Positions 35,615 to 46,464 are shown, counted from the stretch's first letter. The stretch is DNA of 64,000 nt from CAVQOB01 sp963714325 (GCA_963714325.1 CAVQOB010000006.1:62001-126000), one strand, 5' to 3'. Numbers and translations: made by a program. The notes: generated by a model from the sequence alone, not told the origin.

Positions 35615-36408
35615 CCGAGCCATTCCTGCTCAAAGCACTGCTGGCAGGCCTCGGGCTGGCACTTGTCGCTGCACCGATGGGCTGCTTCGTCGTCTGGCAA
35701 CGCATGGCGTACTTTGGCGAAACGATCGCCCAGGCCGGCCTGCTCGGCGTCGCGCTTGGCTTGCTGCTCTCAGTCAATATCACCGCCAGCGTCTTTGCCG
35801 TCACCCTATTGACGGCGCTGTTGTTGCTGGCTCTCAGCCGTCAGCGAATCCTGCCGCTCGATACGTTGCTGGGCCTCATCGCTCATGCTGCGCTGGCGAT
35901 CGGCATTATCGCGGCGTCCATGGTCCGTGGTCCCCAATTCGATCTGATGTCGTTCCTGTTCGGCGATATCTTCGCCATCACCGCCACCGATCTCCGCTGG
36001 ATCTATATCGGTGGCGCCGTTGCACTCGCCGTCCTGATCTGGATTTGGCGCCCAATGCTGTCGATCTCGATCCATGAAGACCTGGCCGCTGCCGAGGGGG
36101 TGCCGACGCGGTGGACGCGCACGGCGTTTGTATTGACGCTGGCCTTCGTCATTGCCATATCGATGAAAATCGTCGGCATTCTGCTGACCATTGCGTTCCT
36201 GATCATGCCTGCGGCAGCAGCCCGGCCATTCTCCGAAACACCCGAACAGATGGCGTTTTTCGCGGCTATCTTTGCCATGCTGTCGGTGGCGCTTGGTCTT
36301 TTCACATCGGTGTCGATGGACGCTCCGGGTGGTCCCTCGATTGTTTTGATGCTGTCCATCATCTGCGCCATCGGCATTGTCGCAACGCTCGCTCGACCGA
36401 GCCGGTAG
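35611..36408 (+). CDS. znuB: Zinc/manganese ABC transporter permease (ZnuB-like)
   Basis: The 265-residue protein has about eight membrane segments. Family-typical stretches are APMGCFVVWQRMAYFGETIAQAGLLGVALG near the N-terminus, LMSFLFGDIFAIT in the middle, and MKIVGILLTIAFLIMPAAAA. It pairs with the ZnuC-like ATPase just upstream, whose stop overlaps its start (ATGA). It is 36 bp ahead of ispG on the same strand. Confidence 0.9.
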   Translation: MTEPFLLKALLAGLGLALVAAPMGCFVVWQRMAYFGETIAQAGLLGVALGLLLSVNITASVFAVTLLTALLLLALSRQRILPLDTLLGLIAHAALAIGIIAASMVRGPQFDLMSFLFGDIFAITATDLRWIYIGGAVALAVLIWIWRPMLSISIHEDLAAAEGVPTRWTRTAFVLTLAFVIAISMKIVGILLTIAFLIMPAAAARPFSETPEQMAFFAAIFAMLSVALGLFTSVSMDAPGGPSIVLMLSIICAIGIVATLARPSR

Positions 36409-36444
36409 GACGATGGCAGTGACGCTTGCACGGAAACGCTCACG

Positions 36445-37689
<1,245 letters not shown>

Positions 37690-37787
37690 CGTCACCCAAG
37701 CACCACCCAAAATACACCTACCAAGCTTGCGAGCCTGATGCGGGTGTGGTGATCTCTAGTCCTTCTGATTGATTTGAGGACGTTGTC

Positions 37788-38567
37788 ATGGCCACCCCCA
37801 TCCGCACGCAGCCGCAAACACAGATGTCCGCCGAGGAATGGGCCATGCGTGTCGATCTGGCGGCAGCCTTTCGGCTCGTCCACCACTTCGGCTGGTCGGA
37901 TCTCCTGGCAACGCATCTATCCGCGCGCGTTCCGGGTCCCGGACATAACTTTCTCATCAACGGCTTTGGCCTGATGTTCGATGAAATCACCGCGACCAAT
38001 CTGATCAAAGTCGACATGGACGGCAACAAGCTGTCCGAAAGCGAATACGAGATCAACCCGGCCGGGTTCGTGATCCATAGCGCCGTGCACATGGCCCGCC
38101 CGGAAGTCGCCATGGTCATCCACACGCACACCCAGGCCGGCACCAGCGTCGCGAGCCAGAAGCATGGCCTGCTGCCGATGACACAGCATTCCCTCGCCGT
38201 GATCGCGCAAACCGGCTACCACGAATATGAGGGCATCGCCACCGACCTTAACGAGCGCCAGCGGGTCGCGCGCGACCTCGCCGATCTCAACGTTCTCATC
38301 CTGCGCAATCACGGCCTGCTTACCGTCGGTCGCACCGCTGGCGAAGCCTTCATGTGGATGTATCGCGCGGAACGCGCCTGCCGGATGCAGGTTGCGTTCC
38401 AGCAGACCGGCGCTGAATTGATGCCGATCCCCGAGCACGTGCAGAAGGTGACGATCGAGCGCAATAAGTTCAACAATTCAGCCCAGGGCTATCGTCCGAT
38501 CGGCAAGCGCGAGTGGCCGGCACTGCTGCGCATTCTCGACAAGTCGAGCCCGGGATATAAAACATAG
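37788..38567 (+). CDS. Class II aldolase/adducin family protein
   Basis: The 259-residue protein has the family layout: LAAAFRLVHHFGWSDLLATHLSARV near the N-terminus, the metal-binding HTHTQAG segment near residue 110, and NHGLLTVGRTAGEAFMWMYRAERACRMQ. Class II aldolases in bacteria are zinc-dependent enzymes acting on sugar phosphates such as fuculose phosphate, but many members of this particular subgroup have unknown roles. It has its own 98-bp upstream spacer and converges on the succinate-dehydrogenase-like operon. Confidence 0.85.
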   Translation: MATPIRTQPQTQMSAEEWAMRVDLAAAFRLVHHFGWSDLLATHLSARVPGPGHNFLINGFGLMFDEITATNLIKVDMDGNKLSESEYEINPAGFVIHSAVHMARPEVAMVIHTHTQAGTSVASQKHGLLPMTQHSLAVIAQTGYHEYEGIATDLNERQRVARDLADLNVLILRNHGLLTVGRTAGEAFMWMYRAERACRMQVAFQQTGAELMPIPEHVQKVTIERNKFNNSAQGYRPIGKREWPALLRILDKSSPGYKT

Positions 38568-38582
38568 GGGCAGGCCTGTCGC

Positions 38583-40316
38583 TTATTCTGCCGCAGCAAC
38601 CTCATTCAGCAGTGTCTGTCCCGGTTTCACGCGCGAGAATACAACCGGTTCGTCCGTCACGACCAGCACGTCGGCGGCCTGGCGCACCACCGTATAGCGC
38701 GACGTCGCGAGATTACCGGCATCCGGGAAATCGGCGCGGAAATGCGCGCCACGGCTGTTCTCGCGCTGCAGCGCTGCCTTGGCGATGACTTTGGATGTCG
38801 CGATCAGACTGTCGAGATTGAGCCAGTCGTGCCAGGTCAAGTTGAATGCGCGATCGCCGTCGCTGACGCCTGTTGATTGCAGCCGTTCCGATAGGGTCTC
38901 GAGCGCATCCTGCGACCGAGCAAGTCCGGCGTAGTCCCGGGTGATGCCGACGTCGTCCCACATCAGATCCAGCAATGCGTCACGCAGCTGATGAACATCG
39001 CCTCCGGTTAGCCGAAACGGCCGCTGGGCACGCGCCACCTCGTCAGCAATGATCGCTTCGTCGGCTGACCGCCAACCGAGGCCGGATCGGATGGCAGCCG
39101 CCATCGTCTCGCCGGCGATGCCGCCAAACACCGTCGAATTGGCGACGCCGTTGCCACCAAGGCGGTTGGCGCCGTGGATGCCGCCCGCGTCCTCGCCGGC
39201 AACGTACAACCCTTCCGCCTCCGTTGCGGTATCGACGCCGCAAACAACGCCACCCATCAAGTAGTGCGCGGTCGGCACGACCTCGACGAGCCCGCCAGCG
39301 AGATCGAAGCCGCAATCGGCGCAGCGCTCGACCATCCCCTTGAACTGACGCCGCACGTTCTCTGGACCTAGATGTCCCATCGCAATGTAGAGCCCGCCGG
39401 CGGGTGTCGTGCGTCTGGCGCGCATTTCGGCAAACATCGCGCGCGCAACAATATCGCGCGTCGCACGCTCGCCGCGCGGGTCGTAGTCGAACATAAACCG
39501 CGCCTGGGACCCGTTGAGAAGATACCCACCGGCGCCACGCAGGCCTTCTTCGATGATCGTCCCCGTCATCCGTGTCCCCGGACCTGCCAGAACGCCGGTT
39601 GGATGGAATTGCACCATCTCCATGTCGCGCAGCGGCAACCCGAACCGGAGCGCCATCGCCAAGCCGTCCATACTCTTGTCGCCGGAGGGCGTATGATACT
39701 TGTACATCGTCGGCCCGCCGCCGGTCGCGAGCAGGACGGCGCGTGCTGCAACGAACTTGAACGCGCCAGTCCGCACATCGATGAACAGTACGCCGGCGAT
39801 CGCCTTGCCGGTGGCATCCGGAATAAGAGCGACGGCCCGATGCTCTTCCAGTCGCTTGATCGATGGTCTGGCCCAGATCTGCTCCATCAAGCGATTGATG
39901 ATCTCGATCCCCGTCAAGTCGCCCTTGTGCACCGTGCGATCAAACGTCTGGCCGGCGAAGGCCTTGCCGTGCAGCGAACCATCGGGATTGCGATCGAAGA
40001 AGCAACCAACTTCGTTCTCGAGTTCGCGCACGCGTTCGATCGCTTTGGTCACCAACGTCCAGGCCAAGTCCTGGTTCGGCAGCCATTTGCCACCATCAAT
40101 CGTGTCCATGAAATGGCGCTCGATCGAGTCGCCTTTGTGCAGCGCGACGTTGTAGCCGCCCTGGACCATACGCGTGCAGCCGCTCTTGCCGAGCAATCCC
40201 TTGCTCGCAACGGTGATGTCGAGATCGGCATTGGCCTGGTGCGCATGCAGTGCCGCGAAGAGCCCGGCGCCACCTGAGCCGAGGATCAGGATATCGGTCT
40301 TGCAGCGTTCCATCAC
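38583..40316 (-). CDS. Succinate dehydrogenase/fumarate reductase-like flavoprotein subunit
   Basis: The 577-residue flavoprotein has the Rossmann start DILILGSGGAGLFAALHA. Later motifs are QFHPTG, EEGLRGAGGYLLNGSQARFMFDYDP, VPTAHYLMGGV and GIHGANRLGGNGVANS, which match catalytic and FAD sites of SdhA/FrdA. The His that normally bonds covalently to FAD (the SHT of the SHT-AAQGG motif) is absent: here the segment reads KSGCTRMVQGG. FAD may therefore be bound noncovalently, as in L-aspartate oxidase, or the enzyme may use another dicarboxylate. It is last in a four-subunit operon. Confidence 0.88.
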   Translation of the reverse strand: MMERCKTDILILGSGGAGLFAALHAHQANADLDITVASKGLLGKSGCTRMVQGGYNVALHKGDSIERHFMDTIDGGKWLPNQDLAWTLVTKAIERVRELENEVGCFFDRNPDGSLHGKAFAGQTFDRTVHKGDLTGIEIINRLMEQIWARPSIKRLEEHRAVALIPDATGKAIAGVLFIDVRTGAFKFVAARAVLLATGGGPTMYKYHTPSGDKSMDGLAMALRFGLPLRDMEMVQFHPTGVLAGPGTRMTGTIIEEGLRGAGGYLLNGSQARFMFDYDPRGERATRDIVARAMFAEMRARRTTPAGGLYIAMGHLGPENVRRQFKGMVERCADCGFDLAGGLVEVVPTAHYLMGGVVCGVDTATEAEGLYVAGEDAGGIHGANRLGGNGVANSTVFGGIAGETMAAAIRSGLGWRSADEAIIADEVARAQRPFRLTGGDVHQLRDALLDLMWDDVGITRDYAGLARSQDALETLSERLQSTGVSDGDRAFNLTWHDWLNLDSLIATSKVIAKAALQRENSRGAHFRADFPDAGNLATSRYTVVRQAADVLVVTDEPVVFSRVKPGQTLLNEVAAAE

Positions 40317-40669
40317 AGCGCCCTCGCCAGGAACCCGAGTGCCACGACAGCAGCCATTGCCATCGCGCCAAGCGCCAGATGTTTTTGGCCGTCGCGCCAG
40401 GCAAGGTTCTCAATCACCAGCACCCGTAACCCGCCCAGCAGATGGGTCGCCAGCAGAAACACCAGCCCCGCTTCGGCAAACTTGACCCAGGGATTGCGCG
40501 TCCAGGTCAGGAAACCGTCCAGCCGCGCCTCGCTTTCGATCGCAAGCCCCAGCACCAAAAAATGCAGCGGCAGGAAGCACGCCAGCAGAATGCCCGACAA
40601 GCGGTGCACCATCGCCATGATCCAAAGGGCATCACGCCGATACCCGGCTGTTCGCAATCGCATTGTCAT
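40313..40669 (-). CDS. Succinate dehydrogenase-like cytochrome b556-type membrane subunit
   Basis: The 118-residue protein has three membrane helices and SdhC-like sequence: IMAMVHRLSGILLACFLPLHFLV and LLATHLLGGLRVLVIENL, where the second His is the likely heme ligand. It overlaps the flavoprotein gene and the next membrane gene by four bases each. The start ATG 40669 removes an upstream hydrophilic stretch that has no family similarity. Quinone/heme contacts are inferred from the family. Confidence 0.8.
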   Translation of the reverse strand: MTMRLRTAGYRRDALWIMAMVHRLSGILLACFLPLHFLVLGLAIESEARLDGFLTWTRNPWVKFAEAGLVFLLATHLLGGLRVLVIENLAWRDGQKHLALGAMAMAAVVALGFLARAL

Positions 40670-40995
40670 GGCAGCACCACCGCCGCGACCGCTCTCAATC
40701 CCAAAGTCAGAAGGATTGCCCCGCTGCTCCACATCAGACCGTCGAGCGTCCGCCCTGCAAGCCCAAGCCATTCGCGAGCGACGGCGCGCAGCCCGATCGC
40801 CCCATGCACGGCCGCGCACATGACGAATAGAACGTACATCCCGCCCCACAACAGACTGCCGCGCGTGCGACCCAGGATGTCGGCTGCACTCAACCCTTGG
40901 CGGGTTGCGTAGACGATAACCGCGAGGTGGATGATGATCAGCGGCACCATTAGAACCGCCGTCATCCGTTGCAACAGGTACAGTTGAACGGTCAT
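40666..40995 (-). CDS. Succinate dehydrogenase-like second membrane subunit
   Basis: The 109-residue protein has three membrane helices (MTAVLMVPLIIIHLAVIVY, GMYVLFVMCAAVHGAIGLRAV and DGLMWSSGAILLTLGLRAV). The HGAIGLR segment resembles SdhD heme-binding helices. It overlaps both neighbours by four bases and so should be translated with them. Assignment rests on context as much as on sequence. Confidence 0.75.
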   Translation of the reverse strand: MTVQLYLLQRMTAVLMVPLIIIHLAVIVYATRQGLSAADILGRTRGSLLWGGMYVLFVMCAAVHGAIGLRAVAREWLGLAGRTLDGLMWSSGAILLTLGLRAVAAVVLP

Positions 40996-41711
40996 GTCAG
41001 GTCCCCGCGGATGTAGGCTTGCATCGTCCGTCGCTTGAGGCCAGCGATCGACGCCGTTGGATTGAGCCCCTTCGGACAATGCTGCTCACACGATTGATGC
41101 GTATGGCAGGCGTGACACCCACCGTTCTGCGCTACCGCATAGAGCCGCTCGGCATTACCGGCATCGCGCGGGTCATTGACCAGCGTCCATGCGCGATTGA
41201 GTGCCGCCGGCCCGAGATAGTCGTCGTTCCATTTGACGGTGTCGCAGGCCGCGAAACACACCCCGCAATTGATGCACTCGATTGCCGCATCGACCGCAAT
41301 CCGCGATGTGTCGGTTGGCGATATCCCTGCGACCTCATCGTGGCGCGTCTTCGACGGTACAAAGGTGCCCTTCGCCGCCTGCCACTTTTCGAAAAAGCGG
41401 CTCATGTCGGACGCGAGATCCTTGATGACCGGCAGATTGGCGAGCGGCGCCAGTTCCAGCCGGCCGTTCTCGACGACCTTCGACACATGCGTCCGGCACG
41501 TCCAACGTGGACGGCCATTGACGGTCATCGCGCAACTGCCGCAGACGCCGACACGACAAGCGAACCGATAAGACAGGGTTGGATCGATGTATCGTTGCAC
41601 GTAGGTCACGACATCGAGCACGGTCTGGCTTTCGCCCATCGGTACATCATAGGTCGCGTAGCGACCGTCGGTCTTGCCGCGCCAGATCGAAACCTTGATC
41701 GAGTTGGACAT
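40992..41711 (-). CDS. Succinate dehydrogenase/fumarate reductase-like iron-sulfur subunit
   Basis: The 239-residue protein carries the three cluster motifs of SdhB/FrdB. They are a [2Fe-2S] set (CRVGVCGSCAMTVNG with a further Cys in TCRTHV), a [4Fe-4S] set (CINCGVCFAAC) and a third set (CHACHTHQSCEQHCPKGLNP). It connects the flavoprotein to the membrane anchor. The start ATG 41711 is four bases after the stop of the sulfite-oxidase-like gene. Together the four genes give the order B-D-C-A in the direction of transcription, with the flavoprotein last. Confidence 0.9.
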   Translation of the reverse strand: MSNSIKVSIWRGKTDGRYATYDVPMGESQTVLDVVTYVQRYIDPTLSYRFACRVGVCGSCAMTVNGRPRWTCRTHVSKVVENGRLELAPLANLPVIKDLASDMSRFFEKWQAAKGTFVPSKTRHDEVAGISPTDTSRIAVDAAIECINCGVCFAACDTVKWNDDYLGPAALNRAWTLVNDPRDAGNAERLYAVAQNGGCHACHTHQSCEQHCPKGLNPTASIAGLKRRTMQAYIRGDLT

Positions 41712-41715
41712 TGGT

Positions 41716-42819
41716 CTAACGCACCGTCACGACGATGCGATGCACCGTATTGTTGCCAAAGCCGCCCCGGTCAAAGACTGGTTCGAGGGGCTGTGTCGTG
41801 CCCTCCGCATCGGTGGCACGGCAGGCGATTTGATGCTCGCCGGGTTCGGCATTCCAAAGGCACGACCAGCCGCGCCAAGCATACTTTGAGCCCATGGCGT
41901 CATCGAGTTTGGCGGGTTGCCAGCGACCGTCACAGCCGAATTCGACGCCTGTGATGGGAACGCCGTTGCCCGACCAGGCACGGCCAACAATCGTGACTGG
42001 GCCATGCTCGACGATCCGCTGACGCGTATACCAGTCCGGCATTCCCGGTGGCACCAACAGCGACTTGACGCGCAACCGTGTCACCGGAACGCCTGGATCG
42101 TCGTGCGTTTGCTTGAAGACGTAAGTCGCGACCTGCTGCGGCCCATCGAACGGGCGATCCCAAACCTCGATGCGATCCAGCCACTTGACGCTCGCCATGC
42201 CGTACCAGCCAGGCACGACAAGCCGGAGCGGGAAGCCATGCTGCGGCAGCAACGGCTGACCGTTCATCGCCGTGACGAGCAAGACATCGTCGCTCATGGC
42301 CATGTCAGGCGTCAACGCGCGGCCATAGTTGTGTTCAACTTTGTCGTAGCCGCGATCGCGACCGAAAAAGACGACATGCATCGCCGCCTTCGTCAACCCG
42401 GCGCGCTGCAGCACGTTGCGCAGCGGCGTCCCGGTCCAATCGGACGTCCCAACCGCGCCCTCCATCCAAGGCATGCTCGGCCAGCGCGGCGTCATATTCG
42501 ATCGACCATTGCCGGCGCACTCCAGCGTCACGCGCATCGTCTTCGACGGCAGCCGTGCAATCTCATCGAGCGCAATCGTCAGCGGCGTCGTCACGCAACC
42601 TGAAATGGTGACGCTCCAATCACGAGCATCCGGAACGAATGGCACATCGAAGTGATTGAGCAGATAATGCATCCCGAGCGGCGTCACATCGTGCCGCAAT
42701 GTCTCCAGCAGGATTCCGGAATTGCGATTGGCGAGCGCCACCTCCTCGCGGTGAAACATCCCCTGCTCGTGCTGGCGCGGTTCCGGATTGAAAAACGGGT
42801 TCGACGTGGCAGCGGGCAT
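41716..42819 (-). CDS. Sulfite-oxidase-family molybdopterin oxidoreductase
   Basis: The 367-residue protein has the sulfite oxidase fold: the Moco-binding Cys in TLECAGNGR, a dimer/molybdenum domain and a C-terminal immunoglobulin-like domain (VTIVGRAWSGNGVPITGVEF). It has no visible secretion signal at the chosen start, MPAATSNPFFNPEPRQHEQG, which has AGGAG upstream. It leads the operon of succinate-dehydrogenase-like subunits, a linkage I do not recall as standard. The substrate (sulfite, or another oxyanion or organic compound) is not determined. Confidence 0.87.
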   Translation of the reverse strand: MPAATSNPFFNPEPRQHEQGMFHREEVALANRNSGILLETLRHDVTPLGMHYLLNHFDVPFVPDARDWSVTISGCVTTPLTIALDEIARLPSKTMRVTLECAGNGRSNMTPRWPSMPWMEGAVGTSDWTGTPLRNVLQRAGLTKAAMHVVFFGRDRGYDKVEHNYGRALTPDMAMSDDVLLVTAMNGQPLLPQHGFPLRLVVPGWYGMASVKWLDRIEVWDRPFDGPQQVATYVFKQTHDDPGVPVTRLRVKSLLVPPGMPDWYTRQRIVEHGPVTIVGRAWSGNGVPITGVEFGCDGRWQPAKLDDAMGSKYAWRGWSCLWNAEPGEHQIACRATDAEGTTQPLEPVFDRGGFGNNTVHRIVVTVR

Positions 42820-42925
42820 CGTGGGTCTCCTGTGCCGATCGACGGTAGCAAACCCGGCCGCGAGTTCAAACTCACAACTGCCGCAGGCCGTGACCTGCAT
42901 GCAAGGCATGCACGATCACCCCGGC

Positions 42926-43861
42926 TCAACGCTTGCGCGGCTTGGCGGACTTCGGCTTGCGTTGGTCCATCAGCGCCGTCGCCGGCAGCGCGAAAACTTC
43001 GCCGGTACTCTCTGCCGTATCAAGCCAGAGAAACGGCAAATGCCCGAATTCGGCTTCCAGGACATTGCGTCCGACGCCGATCTCGACGACCAGCATGCCG
43101 TCAGCGGTTAGGTGCCGCCCGGCATCAGCCAAAATCCGGCGGACAATGTCCATCCCGTCAGCACCGCCCAAATGCGCCATGGTCGGCTCAGCCTTGAACT
43201 CCGGCGGGAACGCTGCGACGGCCGCTGCCGTCACGTAGGGCGGATTGGTGATGATCAGATCGTAGCGCTCATCCGCGACCGGACTGAAAAGATCGCCCTG
43301 CAACACGCGCACCCGATCGGCGAGGCGATAGTCGGCGACGTTGTGCTCGGCGACCTTGATCGCATCCTTTGACAATTCGACGGCATCGACTTCGGCGGCG
43401 TCGAACTGCAGCGCCGCGAGAATCGCAAGGCACCCCGACCCCGTGCACAGATCAAGCACGCGCCCGACGCTGCCGGGATTGTCGACAACCCCCGCCAGAC
43501 CGCCGTTCAGCAGTTCGCCGATGTAGGACCGCGGTATGATCACCCGCTCATCGACATAAAAGCGATGCGGGCCGATCCAGGCGGCATTCAACAGATAAGG
43601 CGCCGGCTTGCGTGTCACCACACGCTTCTCGATGATCGTCTGCAATGCCTGCCGCTCCGGCCTCGTCAGCCGCGCATCAAGCCACGGCTCGATGGCATCG
43701 ATCGGCAAATGCAGGGTCGTCAGGATCAAGAACGCCGCTTCATCGAGCGCCGTCGACGTGCCGTGCCCGTATGTCAGCCCAGCACGCGTGAACTGGCTGG
43801 TGGCAAAGCGCAACCAGTCACGCACGGTGATCAGTTCGGCAAGCAACGGCGTATCAGTCAT
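42926..43861 (-). CDS. prmB: 50S ribosomal protein L3 N(5)-glutamine methyltransferase
   Basis: PrmB methylates a glutamine of ribosomal protein L3. The 311-residue protein has the N-terminal helical domain (YGHGTSTALDEAAFLIL), the SAM-binding motif LDLCTGSGCLAI, and the glutamine-methylase signature NPPYVTAAAVAAFPPEF with a following EP and GG. Start ATG 43861. It lies 51 bp upstream of the dnaJ-like gene's stop, same strand, in an unrelated mix of genes. Confidence 0.93.
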   Translation of the reverse strand: MTDTPLLAELITVRDWLRFATSQFTRAGLTYGHGTSTALDEAAFLILTTLHLPIDAIEPWLDARLTRPERQALQTIIEKRVVTRKPAPYLLNAAWIGPHRFYVDERVIIPRSYIGELLNGGLAGVVDNPGSVGRVLDLCTGSGCLAILAALQFDAAEVDAVELSKDAIKVAEHNVADYRLADRVRVLQGDLFSPVADERYDLIITNPPYVTAAAVAAFPPEFKAEPTMAHLGGADGMDIVRRILADAGRHLTADGMLVVEIGVGRNVLEAEFGHLPFLWLDTAESTGEVFALPATALMDQRKPKSAKPRKR

Positions 43862-43912
43862 GGGACATTATGTGCCGGTATTGAGTGCGAATGATCGAGC
43901 CAGGCTACCGCA

Positions 43913-44818
43913 TCATTTTCGTCCGGGTTCGTAGGCATGGCTGCGTCGCCACTCCGTCATGAAGTACGCCAGTTTCTCATCGATGACATCCGGCAGCACT
44001 ATTCGCACAGTGACCAGCTGATCTCCTGCAAGCTTGCCGCTGGTGTTGCGCACGCCCTTGCCCTTCAGTCGAAACACTTGTCCCGAGCTGGTCGAGCGCG
44101 GAATGGATAATTGCACGCGGCCGGCAATCGTTGGCACTTCGATTCTTGCGCCGAGAATGGCTTCGTCAATCGTGATCGGCACCTCGGTCAGCACATCGTC
44201 GCCGTCCCGCTTGAAGTCGGGATGCAACTTCACCTTGATCTCAACCAGCGCATCGCCGGCTTCGCCGCCGCGGATGCCCGCACTGCCTTTACCTTTCAGG
44301 CGCAAAATCTGTCCGTCAGCAACGCCTTCGGGCACCGCCAAATCGAGCACGCCGCCCTCGGGTAGTGTGACGCGTTTCTTGGTTCCGGCCGTCGCTTCGA
44401 GGAAATCGACCTCCAGGGTGTAGCGGACGTCATGCCCGCGCAAACCGAAGCCCGGCGCCGGGCTGCCTGCCCCTCGGCCACGGCCAAAAATATCGGAAAA
44501 AATGTCGCCGAATCCGAACTCGTCCGTTCCCCCCGGTCGTCCGGCCGACGGCCGCCCCCCCGCTTGCGCCCGCTGAAAGCCACGCCGGGGTTCGCCGTTG
44601 GCATCAATGATGCCAGCATCGTATTGCCGTCGCTTCTCCGCTTCGCCAACGATCCCGAAGGCCGCATTGATCGTCTTCAAGCGCTCTTCGGACGCAACCT
44701 TGTTCGACGGATTGAGGTCGGGATGGTTCTCTTTGGCAAGCTTACGGTAGGCGCGCCGGATGTCGTCCTCCGAAGCGTTCCGTGGAACGCCCAGAACGGT
44801 ATAGGGGTCTTCGGCCAT
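43913..44818 (-). CDS. DnaJ-like co-chaperone without zinc finger (CbpA type)
   Basis: The 301-residue protein has an N-terminal J-domain (YTVLGVPRNASEDDIRRAYRKLAKENHPDLNPSN, HPD at residues 32-34), a Gly/Arg-rich linker and the two C-terminal peptide-binding domains (RYTLEVDFLEATAGTKKRVTL and VPITIDEAILGARIEVPT). There is no CxxCxGxG zinc region, so it is a class II type, like CbpA or DnaJ2. It stimulates DnaK. Start ATG 44818. Confidence 0.93.
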   Translation of the reverse strand: MAEDPYTVLGVPRNASEDDIRRAYRKLAKENHPDLNPSNKVASEERLKTINAAFGIVGEAEKRRQYDAGIIDANGEPRRGFQRAQAGGRPSAGRPGGTDEFGFGDIFSDIFGRGRGAGSPAPGFGLRGHDVRYTLEVDFLEATAGTKKRVTLPEGGVLDLAVPEGVADGQILRLKGKGSAGIRGGEAGDALVEIKVKLHPDFKRDGDDVLTEVPITIDEAILGARIEVPTIAGRVQLSIPRSTSSGQVFRLKGKGVRNTSGKLAGDQLVTVRIVLPDVIDEKLAYFMTEWRRSHAYEPGRK

Positions 44819-44901
44819 TCAGTTGGATCCTGCAGTCGCGATCGGTCACGCTAGCTATACCTCAATCGTGGCAGGTCTGCGCCAACGATCGACGGGAAAC
44901 C

Positions 44902-46455
44902 CTACCCACCGACACGGACAACGAGTTTCCGGTCGAGGAATTCCGCCAAAGCCGCGAATCGGCGCCGCAGCCGTTCGCCATCCAGCGTTGCGAAGACATT
45001 GGGTATCTTCAGCACCAGCTTATCGGCTTCGAAGCTCAAGCTGGTTTCCGGGATAATGCCTGGCCGCCCGATGGATAGCATATGCGCTGCGCGGATGGCC
45101 GCTCCGATAATCCGCGCCCGCTTGATCATCCGCGGTTGCAGCAACGCCATCATGCGGGCCGACAGATCAGCCCCAATATCGTCATCGTCGACCGGGCCGG
45201 TATGCCTGAAATAGCTGGTCAATGCCAGAAACATGCGGCCGGGATGATCGATCCCCGCCATCGCCGAGTGAGCAATCAAGTTCAGGCTTTGTTCGCCCCG
45301 GTAGTCCGGATGTCCGCGCCAACCGATATCCGACAAGAGGCAGGCGGCATGGCGAAGCCGTCGCTCATCAGCCACCTCTTTCGGCCCCTCGCCGTCGAAC
45401 AGGGCATCCGTCCATGTGCAAAGTTCGTAGGCATGCTCCAGCGACCGCGACCGCAATCGCGCGTAGTCGGCAGCCAGCGCCAGCAAGGGATCGCGCTTTT
45501 GTTCCGCGCGCGAAAGCAACTTGAACAGCAGTCCTTCGCGGATACCAAAAACCGAAAATGCAACCTCGCTCGGCCGCACCGCCCGGACCACCCGCTCCAG
45601 CACCAGCGCTCCGTATGGCAGCACTTCCCGCCGTGCTTTCGAGACCTCCTCGATGCCTTTGAGCCCCGACAACTTCTTGGATTTCCGAACGTCTTCGCAA
45701 AATGCCAGCATCGCCTTCGCCGGCACGCAGTATCCGTGCATCATCCGCAAGGGATAGTCCGATTGCTCCATGTGCAACCGCGCCAGCGAGCGCCAGGTGC
45801 CCCCGACCGCATAGAACGTCCGCCGCTCTCCCTCGCCGAGCCACTTCACCGACCTGACATGATCGTCAACCAGCTCGAGTGCCTTGTCGATGCGACCGCC
45901 GGAGGTATCGATCAACCGCAATCCCCCGAGCGGCAACGTCACCGCCGAGCGCAATGTCTGCGCCTTGATATCGATAATTTCCAGACTTCCGCCACCCAGA
46001 TCGCCAACAAAGCCATCGGGATCATTAAATCCCATTTGGATGCCATGCGCCGCAAGCGCCGCTTCCTGCTCGCCCGACAGAATTTCGATTTTCTGCCCGA
46101 GCACGCGTTCGGCGCGCGCGATGAAGGCCTCGCCATTGGCTGCTTCCCGGCATGCAGCGGTGGCGATGGCGCGAACATTTTTGACGCCGAGCACGCGAAC
46201 AATGGCTTTGAAGCGCGTCAGGGCATCAATCGCCCGCGTGACCGCTTCGTCAGCGAGCCGTCCGGATGTCGCGACGGACCGTCCAAGTCCTGCCAGCACT
46301 TTCTCATTGAAGATCGGCGTCGGACTGCGCACGGCGCCTTCATAGACGACCAGCCGCACCGAGTTGGACCCGATGTCGACGACGCCCATCGGCTCCAGTT
46401 CTGCCGACCGGTTCCGGTCATTGTCGCGACGGCTCAATCCTAACGCCTCCACCAA
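44902..46455 (-). CDS. ppx: Exopolyphosphatase/GppA-family phosphatase
   Basis: Ppx degrades polyphosphate (and, in GppA, pppGpp). The 517-residue protein has the actin-like fold start VVDIGSNSVRLVVYEG, the second nucleotide site GFVGDLGGGSLEIIDI and a C-terminal helical (HD-like) half. It is directly downstream of polyphosphate kinase: the gap from the ppk stop is nine bases if the TTG at 46455 is used. The start is uncertain: TTG 46455, TTG 46437 (with GGTGGAGG upstream) and ATG 46389 (MGVVDIGSNS) are all possible. Confidence 0.9.
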   Translation of the reverse strand: MVEALGLSRRDNDRNRSAELEPMGVVDIGSNSVRLVVYEGAVRSPTPIFNEKVLAGLGRSVATSGRLADEAVTRAIDALTRFKAIVRVLGVKNVRAIATAACREAANGEAFIARAERVLGQKIEILSGEQEAALAAHGIQMGFNDPDGFVGDLGGGSLEIIDIKAQTLRSAVTLPLGGLRLIDTSGGRIDKALELVDDHVRSVKWLGEGERRTFYAVGGTWRSLARLHMEQSDYPLRMMHGYCVPAKAMLAFCEDVRKSKKLSGLKGIEEVSKARREVLPYGALVLERVVRAVRPSEVAFSVFGIREGLLFKLLSRAEQKRDPLLALAADYARLRSRSLEHAYELCTWTDALFDGEGPKEVADERRLRHAACLLSDIGWRGHPDYRGEQSLNLIAHSAMAGIDHPGRMFLALTSYFRHTGPVDDDDIGADLSARMMALLQPRMIKRARIIGAAIRAAHMLSIGRPGIIPETSLSFEADKLVLKIPNVFATLDGERLRRRFAALAEFLDRKLVVRVGG

Positions 46456-46464
46456 TCTTTGGCA

